DNA from: Pseudomonas subflava
Lineage (GTDB): Bacteria > Pseudomonadota > Gammaproteobacteria > Pseudomonadales > Pseudomonadaceae
Length of the DNA: 64,000 nucleotides
Direction: 5' to 3'
Assembly: GCF_023823685.1 (NCBI RefSeq)
Contig: NZ_JAMXBF010000001.1
Coordinates: 1-64,000 of the forward strand
Positions 26,824 through 34,883 of this stretch are shown piece after piece (position 1 is the first letter of the stretch; each line of letters opens with the position of its first letter). The notes below the pieces were generated by a model. That model did not search any database, was not told the origin of the DNA, and was given only the letters and a program-made list of their open reading frames with translations. Made by a program: the position numbers and the translations under genes.

Positions 26824-29357
26824 ACGGCAATATTTCCGCGAAGAAAGAGTCCGACCTCGGCGACGCCCGCAAGATCGCCACGCCGCTGCTGCTGCGCAAG
26901 GGCCTGCAGGTGTTCCTGCGCAACGGCCGGCAGGAGCCGCTGTACGTGGTCATCGATCCGGCCAGCCAGCTGCAGTGGGAGCTGGAGACGCCGCAGTTCT
27001 TCATTCTCGAGATGCTGCAGGTCGACGAAGAGTTCGTCGCCGTCGCCGCCAGCTACGAGCGCCGTTTCTCGCAGATGCTCAGCCGTGGCGACCTCGACGC
27101 GCTGCTGGTCAGCCTGATCGACCAGCGCCTGCTCGGCATGGCCGCCGCCGCCCATCCACTGGTGGCGCAGTACCGCGAGCAGCTGCAGGAGGATCTGCAG
27201 CGCCTGCTGGAGGAGAAGGTCGCGCGCTTCCGCGATAAGGCCACGCCGCCGGCGCGTCGTCAGGAGCCGGCACCGACAACGATCGGTGCCGCGCCGATAC
27301 AGGCCGCGCCCATCGCGCCGAGCCGTCCGAGCGGAGCCGCCAATGAGGCGGCGCGCGGTGACGGCGAGCCGCTGCAGGCCGGCGTGCGCGACTCGGCGGG
27401 CATGGATGACACGCTGCAGATCCCGGTGCTGCACCTGTTCAACCCGCACCGTCTGCTCAAGGCCATGCAGGGCTGGACCGAGCCGCTGAAGTACGGCGTG
27501 TTCCTGCTGCCGCTGCTGTTCGGCCTGGCCCTGGGCATCGTGCTCAACAACTTCGACCAGGCGCACCTGGACGCCAGCACCCGGCTGGTCGGCATGGGCG
27601 CTCTCGGCCATGTGTTCTTCAGCCTGTTCACCGTCAACCTGCTGTGCACCCTGACCCTGGCGCTGACCGCGCAGAAGTACCGCGGCACGGTGTACAGCCT
27701 GTCCGTGGCCTTCATGCTCGGCTTCCTGCCGCGCTTTTCGCCGCGCATCCGCCACTTGATCGGCCTGAGCCGCCGCGAGCGCCTGTGGCTGCACGGCGGG
27801 CCGGTGCTGATGCGCCTGGCGCTGTTCAGCCTGGGTGTGTTCACCTGGTACCTGACCCGTGCCTCCAATGGCCTGCTGCCGGTCGCCGGCCTGGCCCTGG
27901 CGATCACCAGTGCGGTGGCGCTGCTGCTGACCCTCAACCCGCTGTCGAAGAGCAGCGGCTACCACCTGATCGCCGTGCTGGTCGATGAGCCGCAGCTGCG
28001 TGGCAAGGCCTTCAAGGCGCTGCTCGGGCGGATCCGTTGCAATGCCTATCGCGAGGCCAACGACACCGCGCTGATGGCCTACGGGCTGGCCTCCATCCTT
28101 TATTCGGTGCTGCTGTTCGTCATTGCCCTGCTGCTGGTTGGCAGCTGGTTGAAATTCAACTTCGGCGGCACCGGCGTGCTGGCCGCGGTGGTGCTGATCG
28201 GCTACCTGAGCCTGCTGACCTACCGCAAGTTCAGGTCGGCCAACGAGATGTACGAGCGCGCCGTGCAGTACGAGCGCTGGAAGCGCCGCCGCCTGCCGGA
28301 CAACGTCGAGCAGAAGGTTGGCGCCCGCCCGGCCAACAAGCTGGCGCGCTATAGCGGGCGGGTTTTCGCCCTGTCGCTGCTGATCTGCCTGTTCCTGCCC
28401 TATCCCTATGAGCCGGGCGGCACTTTCGTCATCCTGCCGACCGAGCAGCAGCAGGTCGCCAGTGACATCGGCGGCATCGTCACCGAAGTGCTGGTGGAAG
28501 GTGGCGAACAGGTCAAGGCCGGTCAGGTGCTGGCCCGCCTGGCCACCGGCGACTACGCCGCGCAGGTGAAGATCGCGGAGGCGCGCATCGCCGAAGAACA
28601 GGCCATCGTCGCCGAGCTGAAGGCGCGGCCGCGGATCGAAGAGGTCGAGGTGGCCCAGCGCAGCCTGGACATGGCGCGCACCCAGACCCAGTTCAGCCAG
28701 ACCAACCACCAGCGCCACCTCACCCTGCTGGCCAAGGGCGGTGTCTCCGCCCAGCAGGCCGACCAGGCCCGCCGCCAGTACGAGGTGGACCTGATGGCGG
28801 TCCAGGTCGCCGAGGCCAACCTGACGCTGGCCAAGGTCGGCGCCACGCCGGACTCCATCGCCGCCGCCGAGGCGCAGGTGCAGCGCTGGCGCGGCGAGCG
28901 CGACCTGTACCTGGCGAAGATCGAGCGCTCGCAGCTGCGCGCACCGATGGACGGCAAGTTGATCACCTTGCTACTCAAGCAGAAGGTCGGCAAGTTCCAG
29001 CCGCCGGGCGAGCCCTTCGCCGTGGTGGAGAAGGCCGAGCGGGTGTTCGCCGAGATCGAGGTGCCGGAAACCGAGATCGGCTACGTGCAGCCGGGCGCGG
29101 TGCTCAAGGTCAAGCCGCTGGCCTATTCCGACCGGCTGTTCGACGGTACCGTGACGCAGATCGACGCCAACGTGGTGGAGAAGAGCGCCGGCAAGTACGT
29201 CAAGGTGCTGACCATCATCGACAACCCGGCGGGCGAGTTGAAATCGGGCATGACCGGCTACGCCAAGTCCGCCGGCGAAACCCTGCCGGTATGGAAGGCC
29301 TTCACCCGGGCGATCTTCCGCTTCATCGACGTGGAGCTGTGGTCGTGGATTCCCTGA
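26820..29357 (+). CDS. Membrane fusion protein: degenerate M50 (site-2-protease-like) domain joined to HlyD adaptor
   Basis: An 845-residue inner-membrane protein. Residues 1-130 are cytosolic, followed by an Ala/Pro linker and several membrane helices (about 220-520). This part resembles M50 metalloproteases fused to HlyD, but the HExxH site is replaced by GHVFFSL (His264) and the NPLxRxDGYYLL motif by NPLSKSSGYHL (373-383, with Ser for the metal-binding Asp), so proteolysis is unlikely. From about 540 it is an HlyD-type adaptor: a membrane helix, a lipoyl half-motif (GGIVTEVLVEGGEQVKAGQ), a coiled coil (about 580-700) and a beta-barrel. It ends the operon and points to export of the product. 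No ABC or RND pump is encoded beside it. Confidence 0.85.
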   Translation: MNGNISAKKESDLGDARKIATPLLLRKGLQVFLRNGRQEPLYVVIDPASQLQWELETPQFFILEMLQVDEEFVAVAASYERRFSQMLSRGDLDALLVSLIDQRLLGMAAAAHPLVAQYREQLQEDLQRLLEEKVARFRDKATPPARRQEPAPTTIGAAPIQAAPIAPSRPSGAANEAARGDGEPLQAGVRDSAGMDDTLQIPVLHLFNPHRLLKAMQGWTEPLKYGVFLLPLLFGLALGIVLNNFDQAHLDASTRLVGMGALGHVFFSLFTVNLLCTLTLALTAQKYRGTVYSLSVAFMLGFLPRFSPRIRHLIGLSRRERLWLHGGPVLMRLALFSLGVFTWYLTRASNGLLPVAGLALAITSAVALLLTLNPLSKSSGYHLIAVLVDEPQLRGKAFKALLGRIRCNAYREANDTALMAYGLASILYSVLLFVIALLLVGSWLKFNFGGTGVLAAVVLIGYLSLLTYRKFRSANEMYERAVQYERWKRRRLPDNVEQKVGARPANKLARYSGRVFALSLLICLFLPYPYEPGGTFVILPTEQQQVASDIGGIVTEVLVEGGEQVKAGQVLARLATGDYAAQVKIAEARIAEEQAIVAELKARPRIEEVEVAQRSLDMARTQTQFSQTNHQRHLTLLAKGGVSAQQADQARRQYEVDLMAVQVAEANLTLAKVGATPDSIAAAEAQVQRWRGERDLYLAKIERSQLRAPMDGKLITLLLKQKVGKFQPPGEPFAVVEKAERVFAEIEVPETEIGYVQPGAVLKVKPLAYSDRLFDGTVTQIDANVVEKSAGKYVKVLTIIDNPAGELKSGMTGYAKSAGETLPVWKAFTRAIFRFIDVELWSWIP

Positions 29358-29374
29358 GCTGAGCCAAGGCTGAT

Positions 29375-29435
29375 GTAGCCCGGATGCAATCCGGGAAGGC
29401 CGGTGAACACCGTTCCCGGATTGCATCCGGGCTAC
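29375..29435. repeat. Inverted repeat, GTAGCCCGGATGCAATCCGGG type, copy 1
   Basis: Left arm 29375-29397 and right arm 29413-29435 are reverse complements (GTAGCCCGGATGCAATCCGG and its mirror) around a 15-base loop. This REP-like unit is familiar from Pseudomonas intergenic DNA. It lies directly after the megasynthase operon and could stabilise or terminate its mRNA. Confidence 0.85.
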
Positions 29436-29437
29436 AG

Positions 29438-29467
29438 AAAAACACCGGCCTCGGCCGGTGTTTTCAT
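29438..29467. terminator. Bidirectional rho-independent terminator after the megasynthase operon
   Basis: CACCGGCC (29443-29450) and GGCCGGTG (29453-29460) form an 8-bp stem with a TC loop. It is flanked by an A-run before and TTTTCATTT after, so it can act on both strands: the plus operon ending at 29357 and the minus flavoprotein gene ending at 29598. Confidence 0.75.
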
Positions 29468-29510
29468 TTCTGCGATCAGACCGCCGGCATGGGCAGCAGC
29501 TCTTTCAGCC

Positions 29511-29568
29511 GTAGCCCGGATGCAATCCGGGAACAGGCGGCTCCGTCCCCGGATTGCATCCGGGCTAC
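29511..29568. repeat. Inverted repeat, GTAGCCCGGATGCAATCCGGG type, copy 2
   Basis: Nearly the same unit as the copy at 29375-29435, again followed by a short A-run and ACACC. Loop sequence differs. The DNA between the two copies (29481-29510) resembles the 3' end of the flavoprotein gene, which indicates a local tandem duplication rather than two separate insertions. Confidence 0.85.
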
Positions 29569-29597
29569 AAAAACACCCGCCATCGCCCTGGCTGGCT

Positions 29598-30854
29598 TCA
29601 GGCCGTTGGAGCTGGCAGCAGCTCCTTGAGCGGCTTGCTGTCGTCGGCCAGTTGCTCGACGGTCACCACGATGCCCTCGGCCACCAGGCGCTTGGCGGCG
29701 ATGAAGTCCTGCGGGCGGTTCACCGTGTCGGCGGCGAGCACCTTGCCGTCCTTGAGGTAGAAGGCGCTGAAGCTGTCGCTCTGCGGGTCGCCGCGCAGCA
29801 CCAGGCGCTCGAAGCCTTCGGCCAGGCCGACCATCTTCAGCTTCAGCTCGTACTGGTCGGACCAGAACCAGGGCACCGAGGCATAGCGCTTGTCCTTGCC
29901 GGCCATGCCGGCGGCGGCGACGCGCGACTGCTCCAGGGCGTTGGGTACCGACTCCAGGCGCAGGCGGCGGCCGAGCAGGGCGTTGGGGTGGTTGGTGCAG
30001 TCGCCGGCGGCGAAGATATGCGGATCGCTGGTGCGGGCATGCTCGTCGACCAGGATGCCGTTGTCGATGTCCAGCCCGGCCTCGGCGGCCAGCTCGGTGT
30101 TGGCGAGCAGGCCGATGCCGACCACCACCAGATCGGTTTCCAGACGCGTGCCGTCGGCACACAGCACGGCGCTCACCGCGGCGCCTGTCACCTCCAGGTC
30201 CGCGACCTGCACATGGGTGCGGATGTCCACGCCCGCCTCGCGGTGCTTGCGCTCGTAATAGGCTGAGAGCTCCGCGGCGGTGACGCGCTGCAGCACCCGC
30301 GGCAAGGCTTCCAGCACGGTGACCTGCAGGCCCTGGGCGATGGCCGAGGCGGCCACTTCCAAGCCGATGTAGCCGCCGCCGACGATGGTCAGGCGCTTGC
30401 CCGCGCTCATTTGCTCGCGGATGCGCTCGACGTCGTCCAGGGTGCGCAGGTAGTGGAAGTTGGCGCACAGCTCGGCATCCGCCGCGCGGGGCACGGCCAG
30501 GGGGCGAGCCCGACCGCCGGTGGCGATGGCCAGCTTGTCGTAGGCCAGATGCTGGCCGTCGGCGAGCTGCAGCGTCTTATTTTGGCGGTCGATGGCGGTG
30601 ACGCGCACGCCGCCGCGGAACTCGACGTTGGCCTTGTCATACGCGGCCTGCGGGCGGATCGACAGGCTGCTCTTTTCCACGCTGCCGGCCAGATAGGCCT
30701 TGGACAGCGGCGGGCGGTGGTAGGGCAGGTGCGCTTCTTCGCCGAGCAGCAGGATGCGCCCCTCCCAGCCCTCGTTGCGCAGGGCGATGGCCAGTTCGCC
30801 GCCGGCATGGCCGGCGCCGATGATGATGGCGGTGGAGGAAGCTGCGTCTGTCAT
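29598..30854 (-). CDS. FAD-dependent NAD(P)H oxidoreductase, ferredoxin/rubredoxin reductase type
   Basis: A 418-residue flavoprotein of the pyridine-nucleotide-disulfide oxidoreductase-like ferredoxin reductase group, without a redox-active disulfide. The FAD site is IIIGAGHAGGELAIAL at the N-terminus, the NAD(P)H site is LTIVGGGYIGLEVAASA, and the second FAD motif is HIFAAGDCTNHPN. It would pass electrons from NAD(P)H to a ferredoxin, rubredoxin or P450 system; no partner gene is adjacent. The ATG at 30854 is chosen over 30869 because GAGG lies 5 bases upstream. The C-terminal LKELLPAPTA is echoed just beyond the stop as LKELLPMPAV, a relic of duplication. Confidence 0.9.
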   Translation of the reverse strand: MTDAASSTAIIIGAGHAGGELAIALRNEGWEGRILLLGEEAHLPYHRPPLSKAYLAGSVEKSSLSIRPQAAYDKANVEFRGGVRVTAIDRQNKTLQLADGQHLAYDKLAIATGGRARPLAVPRAADAELCANFHYLRTLDDVERIREQMSAGKRLTIVGGGYIGLEVAASAIAQGLQVTVLEALPRVLQRVTAAELSAYYERKHREAGVDIRTHVQVADLEVTGAAVSAVLCADGTRLETDLVVVGIGLLANTELAAEAGLDIDNGILVDEHARTSDPHIFAAGDCTNHPNALLGRRLRLESVPNALEQSRVAAAGMAGKDKRYASVPWFWSDQYELKLKMVGLAEGFERLVLRGDPQSDSFSAFYLKDGKVLAADTVNRPQDFIAAKRLVAEGIVVTVEQLADDSKPLKELLPAPTA

Positions 30855-30991
30855 GGTGGCCTCGGGCATCAGGAAAACTGCCGGCTAGTGTATGCATCCG
30901 CGCCGACCAAGTCCCGGCCGAAGATGCCAAACGCCATGCCGTTGTCGCATGCCTGTGGCAGCATGGCCGGCAATTCAGGGGGGAGGACCAT

Positions 30992-32329
30992 ATGCAGACC
31001 GAAGGACCGCAACCGTTGGGCTGGCGCGAGGCGCTGCTGTTCTGGCTGAAACTGGGCTTCATCAGCTTCGGCGGGCCGGCCGGGCAGATCGCCATCATGC
31101 ACCAGGAGCTGGTGGAGCGACGCCGCTGGATCTCCGAGCGGCGCTTCCTGCACGCGCTCAACTACTGCATGTTGCTGCCCGGGCCCGAGGCCCAGCAGCT
31201 GGCCACCTACATCGGCTGGCTGCTGCACCGCACCTGGGGCGGGGTGATCGCCGGCGTGCTGTTCGTGCTGCCCTCGCTGCTGATCCTTATCCTGCTGTCG
31301 TGGCTGTACATCGCCTTCGGCGACGTGGCGCTGGTGGCCGGCATCTTCTACGGCATCAAACCGGCGGTGACCGCCATCGTGCTACAGGCCGCCCAGCGCA
31401 TCGGCGCCCGCGCGCTGAAGAACCGCTGGCTGTGGGGCATCGCGGTCGCCGCGTTCTTCTCGATCTTCGTTCTGCAGTTGCCGTTCCCGCTGATCGTGCT
31501 CGGCGCCGCGCTGATCGGCGTGGTCGGTGGGCGCCTGGCGCCGCAGCACTTCGCCCTCGGCGGGCAGGGCGCGGTATCCAGTTCCTACGGGCCGGCGCTG
31601 ATCGACGATCACACACCGCCGCCGGCGCACACCCGCTTCCGCCTGCCGCGCCTACTGCTTCTGCTGACGATCGGTGCCGCGCTCTGGCTGCTGCCGATGG
31701 GCATGCTCATCCTGGCGTTCGGCTGGGAGGGTAGCCTGACCCAAATGGGCTGGTTCTTCACCAAGGCCGCGCTGCTCACCTTCGGCGGTGCCTACGCCGT
31801 GCTGCCCTATGTCTATCAGGGCGCCGTGGACCATTACGGCTGGCTGACTCCGCGGCAGATGATCGACGGCCTGGCTTTGGGCGAAACCACGCCGGGTCCG
31901 CTGATCATGGTGGTGGCCTTCGTCGCCTTCCTCGGTGCCTGGGCCCAACCCGTGTTCGGCACCGATTCGGCCTTCGTCAGCGGCGCCCTTGCGGCGTGCC
32001 TGGTCACCTGGTTCACCTTCCTGCCGTCATTCCTGTTCATCCTCATCGGCGGGCCTCTGGTGGAGTCGACCCACGGCGAGCTGAAATTCACCGCGCCGCT
32101 GACCGCCATCACCGCGGCGGTGGTCGGGGTGATTCTCAACCTGGCACTGTTCTTCGCCTACCATGTGCTCTGGCCTGAAGGCTTCGCGGGTGCGTTCGAC
32201 TGGCCCTCGGCGCTGATCGCCGTCGGGGCGGCCGTGGCGCTGTTCGTGCTGCGTCGCGGGGTCATTCCGGTGCTGCTCGCCAGTGCCGTCGTCGGTCTGG
32301 TCGTGTATCTGTTGCGTGGCGCCTTCTGA
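30992..32329 (+). CDS. chrA: Chromate transporter, ChrA family (two-domain)
   Basis: A 445-residue inner-membrane protein with about ten to twelve hydrophobic helices and two CHR domains. The first has FWLKLGFISFGGPAGQIA with LLPGPEAQQLATYIGW; the second has FFTKAALLTFGGAYAVLPYV with LGETTPGPLIMV. These paired FGG and PGP motifs are diagnostic of long-chain ChrA proteins, which extrude chromate. GGGGAGGA lies upstream of the ATG. It is divergent from the flavoprotein gene, with 137 bases between them. No chrB regulator is present, so its expression control is unknown. Confidence 0.93.
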   Translation: MQTEGPQPLGWREALLFWLKLGFISFGGPAGQIAIMHQELVERRRWISERRFLHALNYCMLLPGPEAQQLATYIGWLLHRTWGGVIAGVLFVLPSLLILILLSWLYIAFGDVALVAGIFYGIKPAVTAIVLQAAQRIGARALKNRWLWGIAVAAFFSIFVLQLPFPLIVLGAALIGVVGGRLAPQHFALGGQGAVSSSYGPALIDDHTPPPAHTRFRLPRLLLLLTIGAALWLLPMGMLILAFGWEGSLTQMGWFFTKAALLTFGGAYAVLPYVYQGAVDHYGWLTPRQMIDGLALGETTPGPLIMVVAFVAFLGAWAQPVFGTDSAFVSGALAACLVTWFTFLPSFLFILIGGPLVESTHGELKFTAPLTAITAAVVGVILNLALFFAYHVLWPEGFAGAFDWPSALIAVGAAVALFVLRRGVIPVLLASAVVGLVVYLLRGAF

Positions 32330-32389
32330 TTGGCGTCAGGCTTTCCTATAGTTGAGGCAAAGCAGCCGAATGCGGACAGCGGCAAATCG

Positions 32390-33979
32390 ATGAGTGAAGG
32401 CACCGAAGCAGGGAAGGGCTTTGCGCGCTGGTGGCAGCGGCCGGCGATCGTGCCGCTGGCCCGGATTTTCGTGGTGTTGGTGTGCTTGACGCTGGTGGCG
32501 ACCGACGGCTGGCTGATCTGGAAGGCCCGCGAGGTACAACTGCGCAAGGCCGAGATCGAGACCTCCAACCTGGCCTCGGCCCTGGCGCGCCAGGCCAGCG
32601 ACTCGATGAAAAAAGCCGACACGGTGCTGCTCGACCTGGTCGAGCGGCTGGAGGTGGATGGCGTCGAGCCGCGCCAGCGGCAGCGCCTGCAGGCGCTGAT
32701 GCGCCAGCACGTTTACGAGCAGGCCGAGCTGCACGGGCTGTTCGCCTATGACCGTGACGGCAACTGGGTGGTCAACTCGTTCGGCGAGGTGCCGCTGGGC
32801 GCGAACAATGCCGACCGCGAGTATTTCATCTATCACCGCGAGCATCCCTACGACCACGGCGCCCACATCGGCCTGCCGGTGCGCAGTCGCATTTCTGGCG
32901 ACTGGATCATTCCCCTGTCACGACGCCTGGAGGATGCCGAGGGCAACTTCGCCGGTGTGGCCCTGGCGACTCTGTCCATCGACTTCTTCCGCCAGTTCTA
33001 CGCCACCTTCGACGTGCGCCGGAACGGCAGCATCAACCTGTCGCTCAACAACGGCACCATCCTGGTTCGCAACCCGTTTCGCGAGGACCTGATCGGCACC
33101 AGCCTGGCCCGCGGCCATATCTTCACCGACCTGCTGCCCGAGGGGCCGGCCGGCACGACGATCATGCCGTCGGTGGTCGATGGCGTAGAGCGAATGTTCA
33201 GCTATCGCCAGGTACAGAACTATCCGCTGGTGGTGATCACCGCGTTGGCCAAGGAGGACATCCTCGCCGACTGGCGTGAAGACACTATTCGCCAATTGAC
33301 GGTCGTCGGAGCGTTGGCCGTGCTGCTGGCGCTGTTCGGCTTCTACCTGCTGCACCTGATCAAGCAGGGGCAGAAGACCGAAGTGGAGCTGACCGCGACC
33401 CGCGACGCCCTGCGTTCGTTCAACCGGCGCCTGGAGCAGCAGGCGCTGGAAGACGAGCTGACCCGCCTGGCCAACCGTCGCCGCTTCGTGCATGCGCTCA
33501 ACGACGAATATGCCCGTGCCATGCGTACCCAGCGGCCGCTGGCATTGGTCATGTTCGACGTCGACTACTTCAAACAGTACAACGACATCTACGGCCATTC
33601 CGCCGGAGACGAGTGCCTGCGCGCCGTGGCAGAGCTGTTGCGTGCCGGTCAGCGGCGCCCCGCCGACCTGGCCGTGCGCTACGGCGGCGAGGAGTTCTGC
33701 CTGCTGTTGCCGGAAACCGATGCCCAAGGCGCCCTGCAGGTGGCCGAGCAGATCCGTCTGGCCCTGGAGAACCTGGGGCTGACGCATGCCGGCTCGCCCT
33801 GGCGGCGCCTGAGTGTGAGTGCCGGGGTCAATGTTTGCCTGCCGCAGCCGCTCGGCGTGGCGGTGAACGGCCCGGAGGGCCTGGTGCAGGGCGCCGACAA
33901 GGCGCTCTACGCCGCCAAGGCCGCCGGCCGCGACCGGGTGATGCTGTACGACGAGCGAATCGATCAGTTGATCGGCTAG
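32390..33979 (+). CDS. Membrane-bound diguanylate cyclase with periplasmic Cache sensor
   Basis: A 529-residue enzyme that makes cyclic di-GMP. A membrane helix at about 20-42 and another at about 305-330 flank a periplasmic Cache-type sensor (NNADREYFIYHREHP and the GDWIIPLSRR segment). The GGDEF domain (about 360-525) has the active-site variant GGEEF at 432-436 and an inhibitory I-site RPAD at 423-426, five residues upstream, so product inhibition is expected. Catalytic metal residues are in MFDVDYFKQYND. The ATG at 32390 is preferred over the TTG that directly follows the chrA stop. The ligand is unknown. Confidence 0.9.
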   Translation: MSEGTEAGKGFARWWQRPAIVPLARIFVVLVCLTLVATDGWLIWKAREVQLRKAEIETSNLASALARQASDSMKKADTVLLDLVERLEVDGVEPRQRQRLQALMRQHVYEQAELHGLFAYDRDGNWVVNSFGEVPLGANNADREYFIYHREHPYDHGAHIGLPVRSRISGDWIIPLSRRLEDAEGNFAGVALATLSIDFFRQFYATFDVRRNGSINLSLNNGTILVRNPFREDLIGTSLARGHIFTDLLPEGPAGTTIMPSVVDGVERMFSYRQVQNYPLVVITALAKEDILADWREDTIRQLTVVGALAVLLALFGFYLLHLIKQGQKTEVELTATRDALRSFNRRLEQQALEDELTRLANRRRFVHALNDEYARAMRTQRPLALVMFDVDYFKQYNDIYGHSAGDECLRAVAELLRAGQRRPADLAVRYGGEEFCLLLPETDAQGALQVAEQIRLALENLGLTHAGSPWRRLSVSAGVNVCLPQPLGVAVNGPEGLVQGADKALYAAKAAGRDRVMLYDERIDQLIG

Positions 33980-33984
33980 CGGCT

Positions 33985-34010
33985 GGCCGATGTGCCGCGG
34001 AACATCGGCC
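33985..34010. terminator. Perfect hairpin between convergent genes
   Basis: GGCCGATGT (33985-33993) pairs perfectly with ACATCGGCC (34002-34010) around an 8-base loop. It sits right after the diguanylate cyclase stop and before the 3' end of the convergent racemase gene. No T-run follows, so it is a weak or accessory terminator at best. Confidence 0.4.
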
Positions 34011-34061
34011 ATGCCGGGAATCGAGCCTCCGAGCCTCCCAACAGCCAACGGCAGCCGTCGT

Positions 34062-34754
34062 TTACTTCAGCGCCTCGTCGGCCGCCGCCCGCGCATGCAG
34101 CAGGGTGGTGTCGAACAGCGGCACCGCGGCGTCCGCCTCGCCGACCAGCAGACCGATCTCGGTGCAGCCGAGGATCACCGCCTGGGCGCCGCGCGCCACC
34201 AGCCGCTCGATGATCTGCCGATAGGCCTGGCGCGACTCCTCGCGCACGACGCCCAGGCACAGCTCCTCGTAGATCACCCGGTGCACCAGGTCGCGGTCGG
34301 CCTCGTCCGGCACCAGCACGTCGATGCCGTGCTGTTGTTCCAGGCGCTCGCGGTAGAACGGCTGCTCCATGGTGAAGCGGGTGCCGAGCAGGCCGACGCG
34401 CTGCAGCCCGGCGGCGCGGATGGCCGCGGCGGTCGGGTCGGCGATGTGCAGCAGCGGCAGGCCGGAGGCCTCCTCGATGGCCGCCGCCACCTTGTGCATG
34501 GTGTTGGTGCAGAGCACCAGGAAGTCCGCGCCGGCGCGCTGCAGCGCCACCGCCACCTCGCCCAGGCGCTCGCCGGCGCGCTGCCAGTCCCCGCTGCGCT
34601 GCAGCTGTTCGATCTCGTGGAAATCCACGCTGTACAGCACCAGCTGCGCCGAATGCAGGCCGCCCAGGCGCGCCTTGATCGCTTCGTTGACGTGACGGTA
34701 GTAGGGCAGAGTGGATTCCCAGCTCATGCCGCCGATCAGGCCTATGGTCTTCAT
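34062..34754 (-). CDS. Aspartate/glutamate racemase family protein
   Basis: A 230-residue cytoplasmic enzyme of the Asp/Glu racemase superfamily (YgeA-like broad-specificity amino-acid racemase). The two catalytic cysteines are visible in LCTNTMHK and LGCTEIGLL, and the N-terminus KTIGLIGGMSWEST is typical. Length matches the family. It is divergent from the pseudouridine synthase gene with about 130 bases between starts. It probably interconverts L- and D-amino acids; which ones cannot be told. Confidence 0.92.
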   Translation of the reverse strand: MKTIGLIGGMSWESTLPYYRHVNEAIKARLGGLHSAQLVLYSVDFHEIEQLQRSGDWQRAGERLGEVAVALQRAGADFLVLCTNTMHKVAAAIEEASGLPLLHIADPTAAAIRAAGLQRVGLLGTRFTMEQPFYRERLEQQHGIDVLVPDEADRDLVHRVIYEELCLGVVREESRQAYRQIIERLVARGAQAVILGCTEIGLLVGEADAAVPLFDTTLLHARAAADEALK

Positions 34755-34883
34755 GAGTGCTCCTCGGGTTGGCAGCCTATCCTGCTCCGGCGCCTTGCCC
34801 GCCGGCAGTTACAGCGGCATGCGGATCGACCCCTACAGATGCGGGGACGAGCGGGGCGGCGTTTTTCGCCGCGCTGAGGAATA

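Noticed and set aside
30869..30869. Upstream ATG of the ferredoxin-reductase-like gene as start
   Set aside because: No ribosome binding site; the ATG at 30854 has GAGG at good spacing and keeps the full FAD motif.
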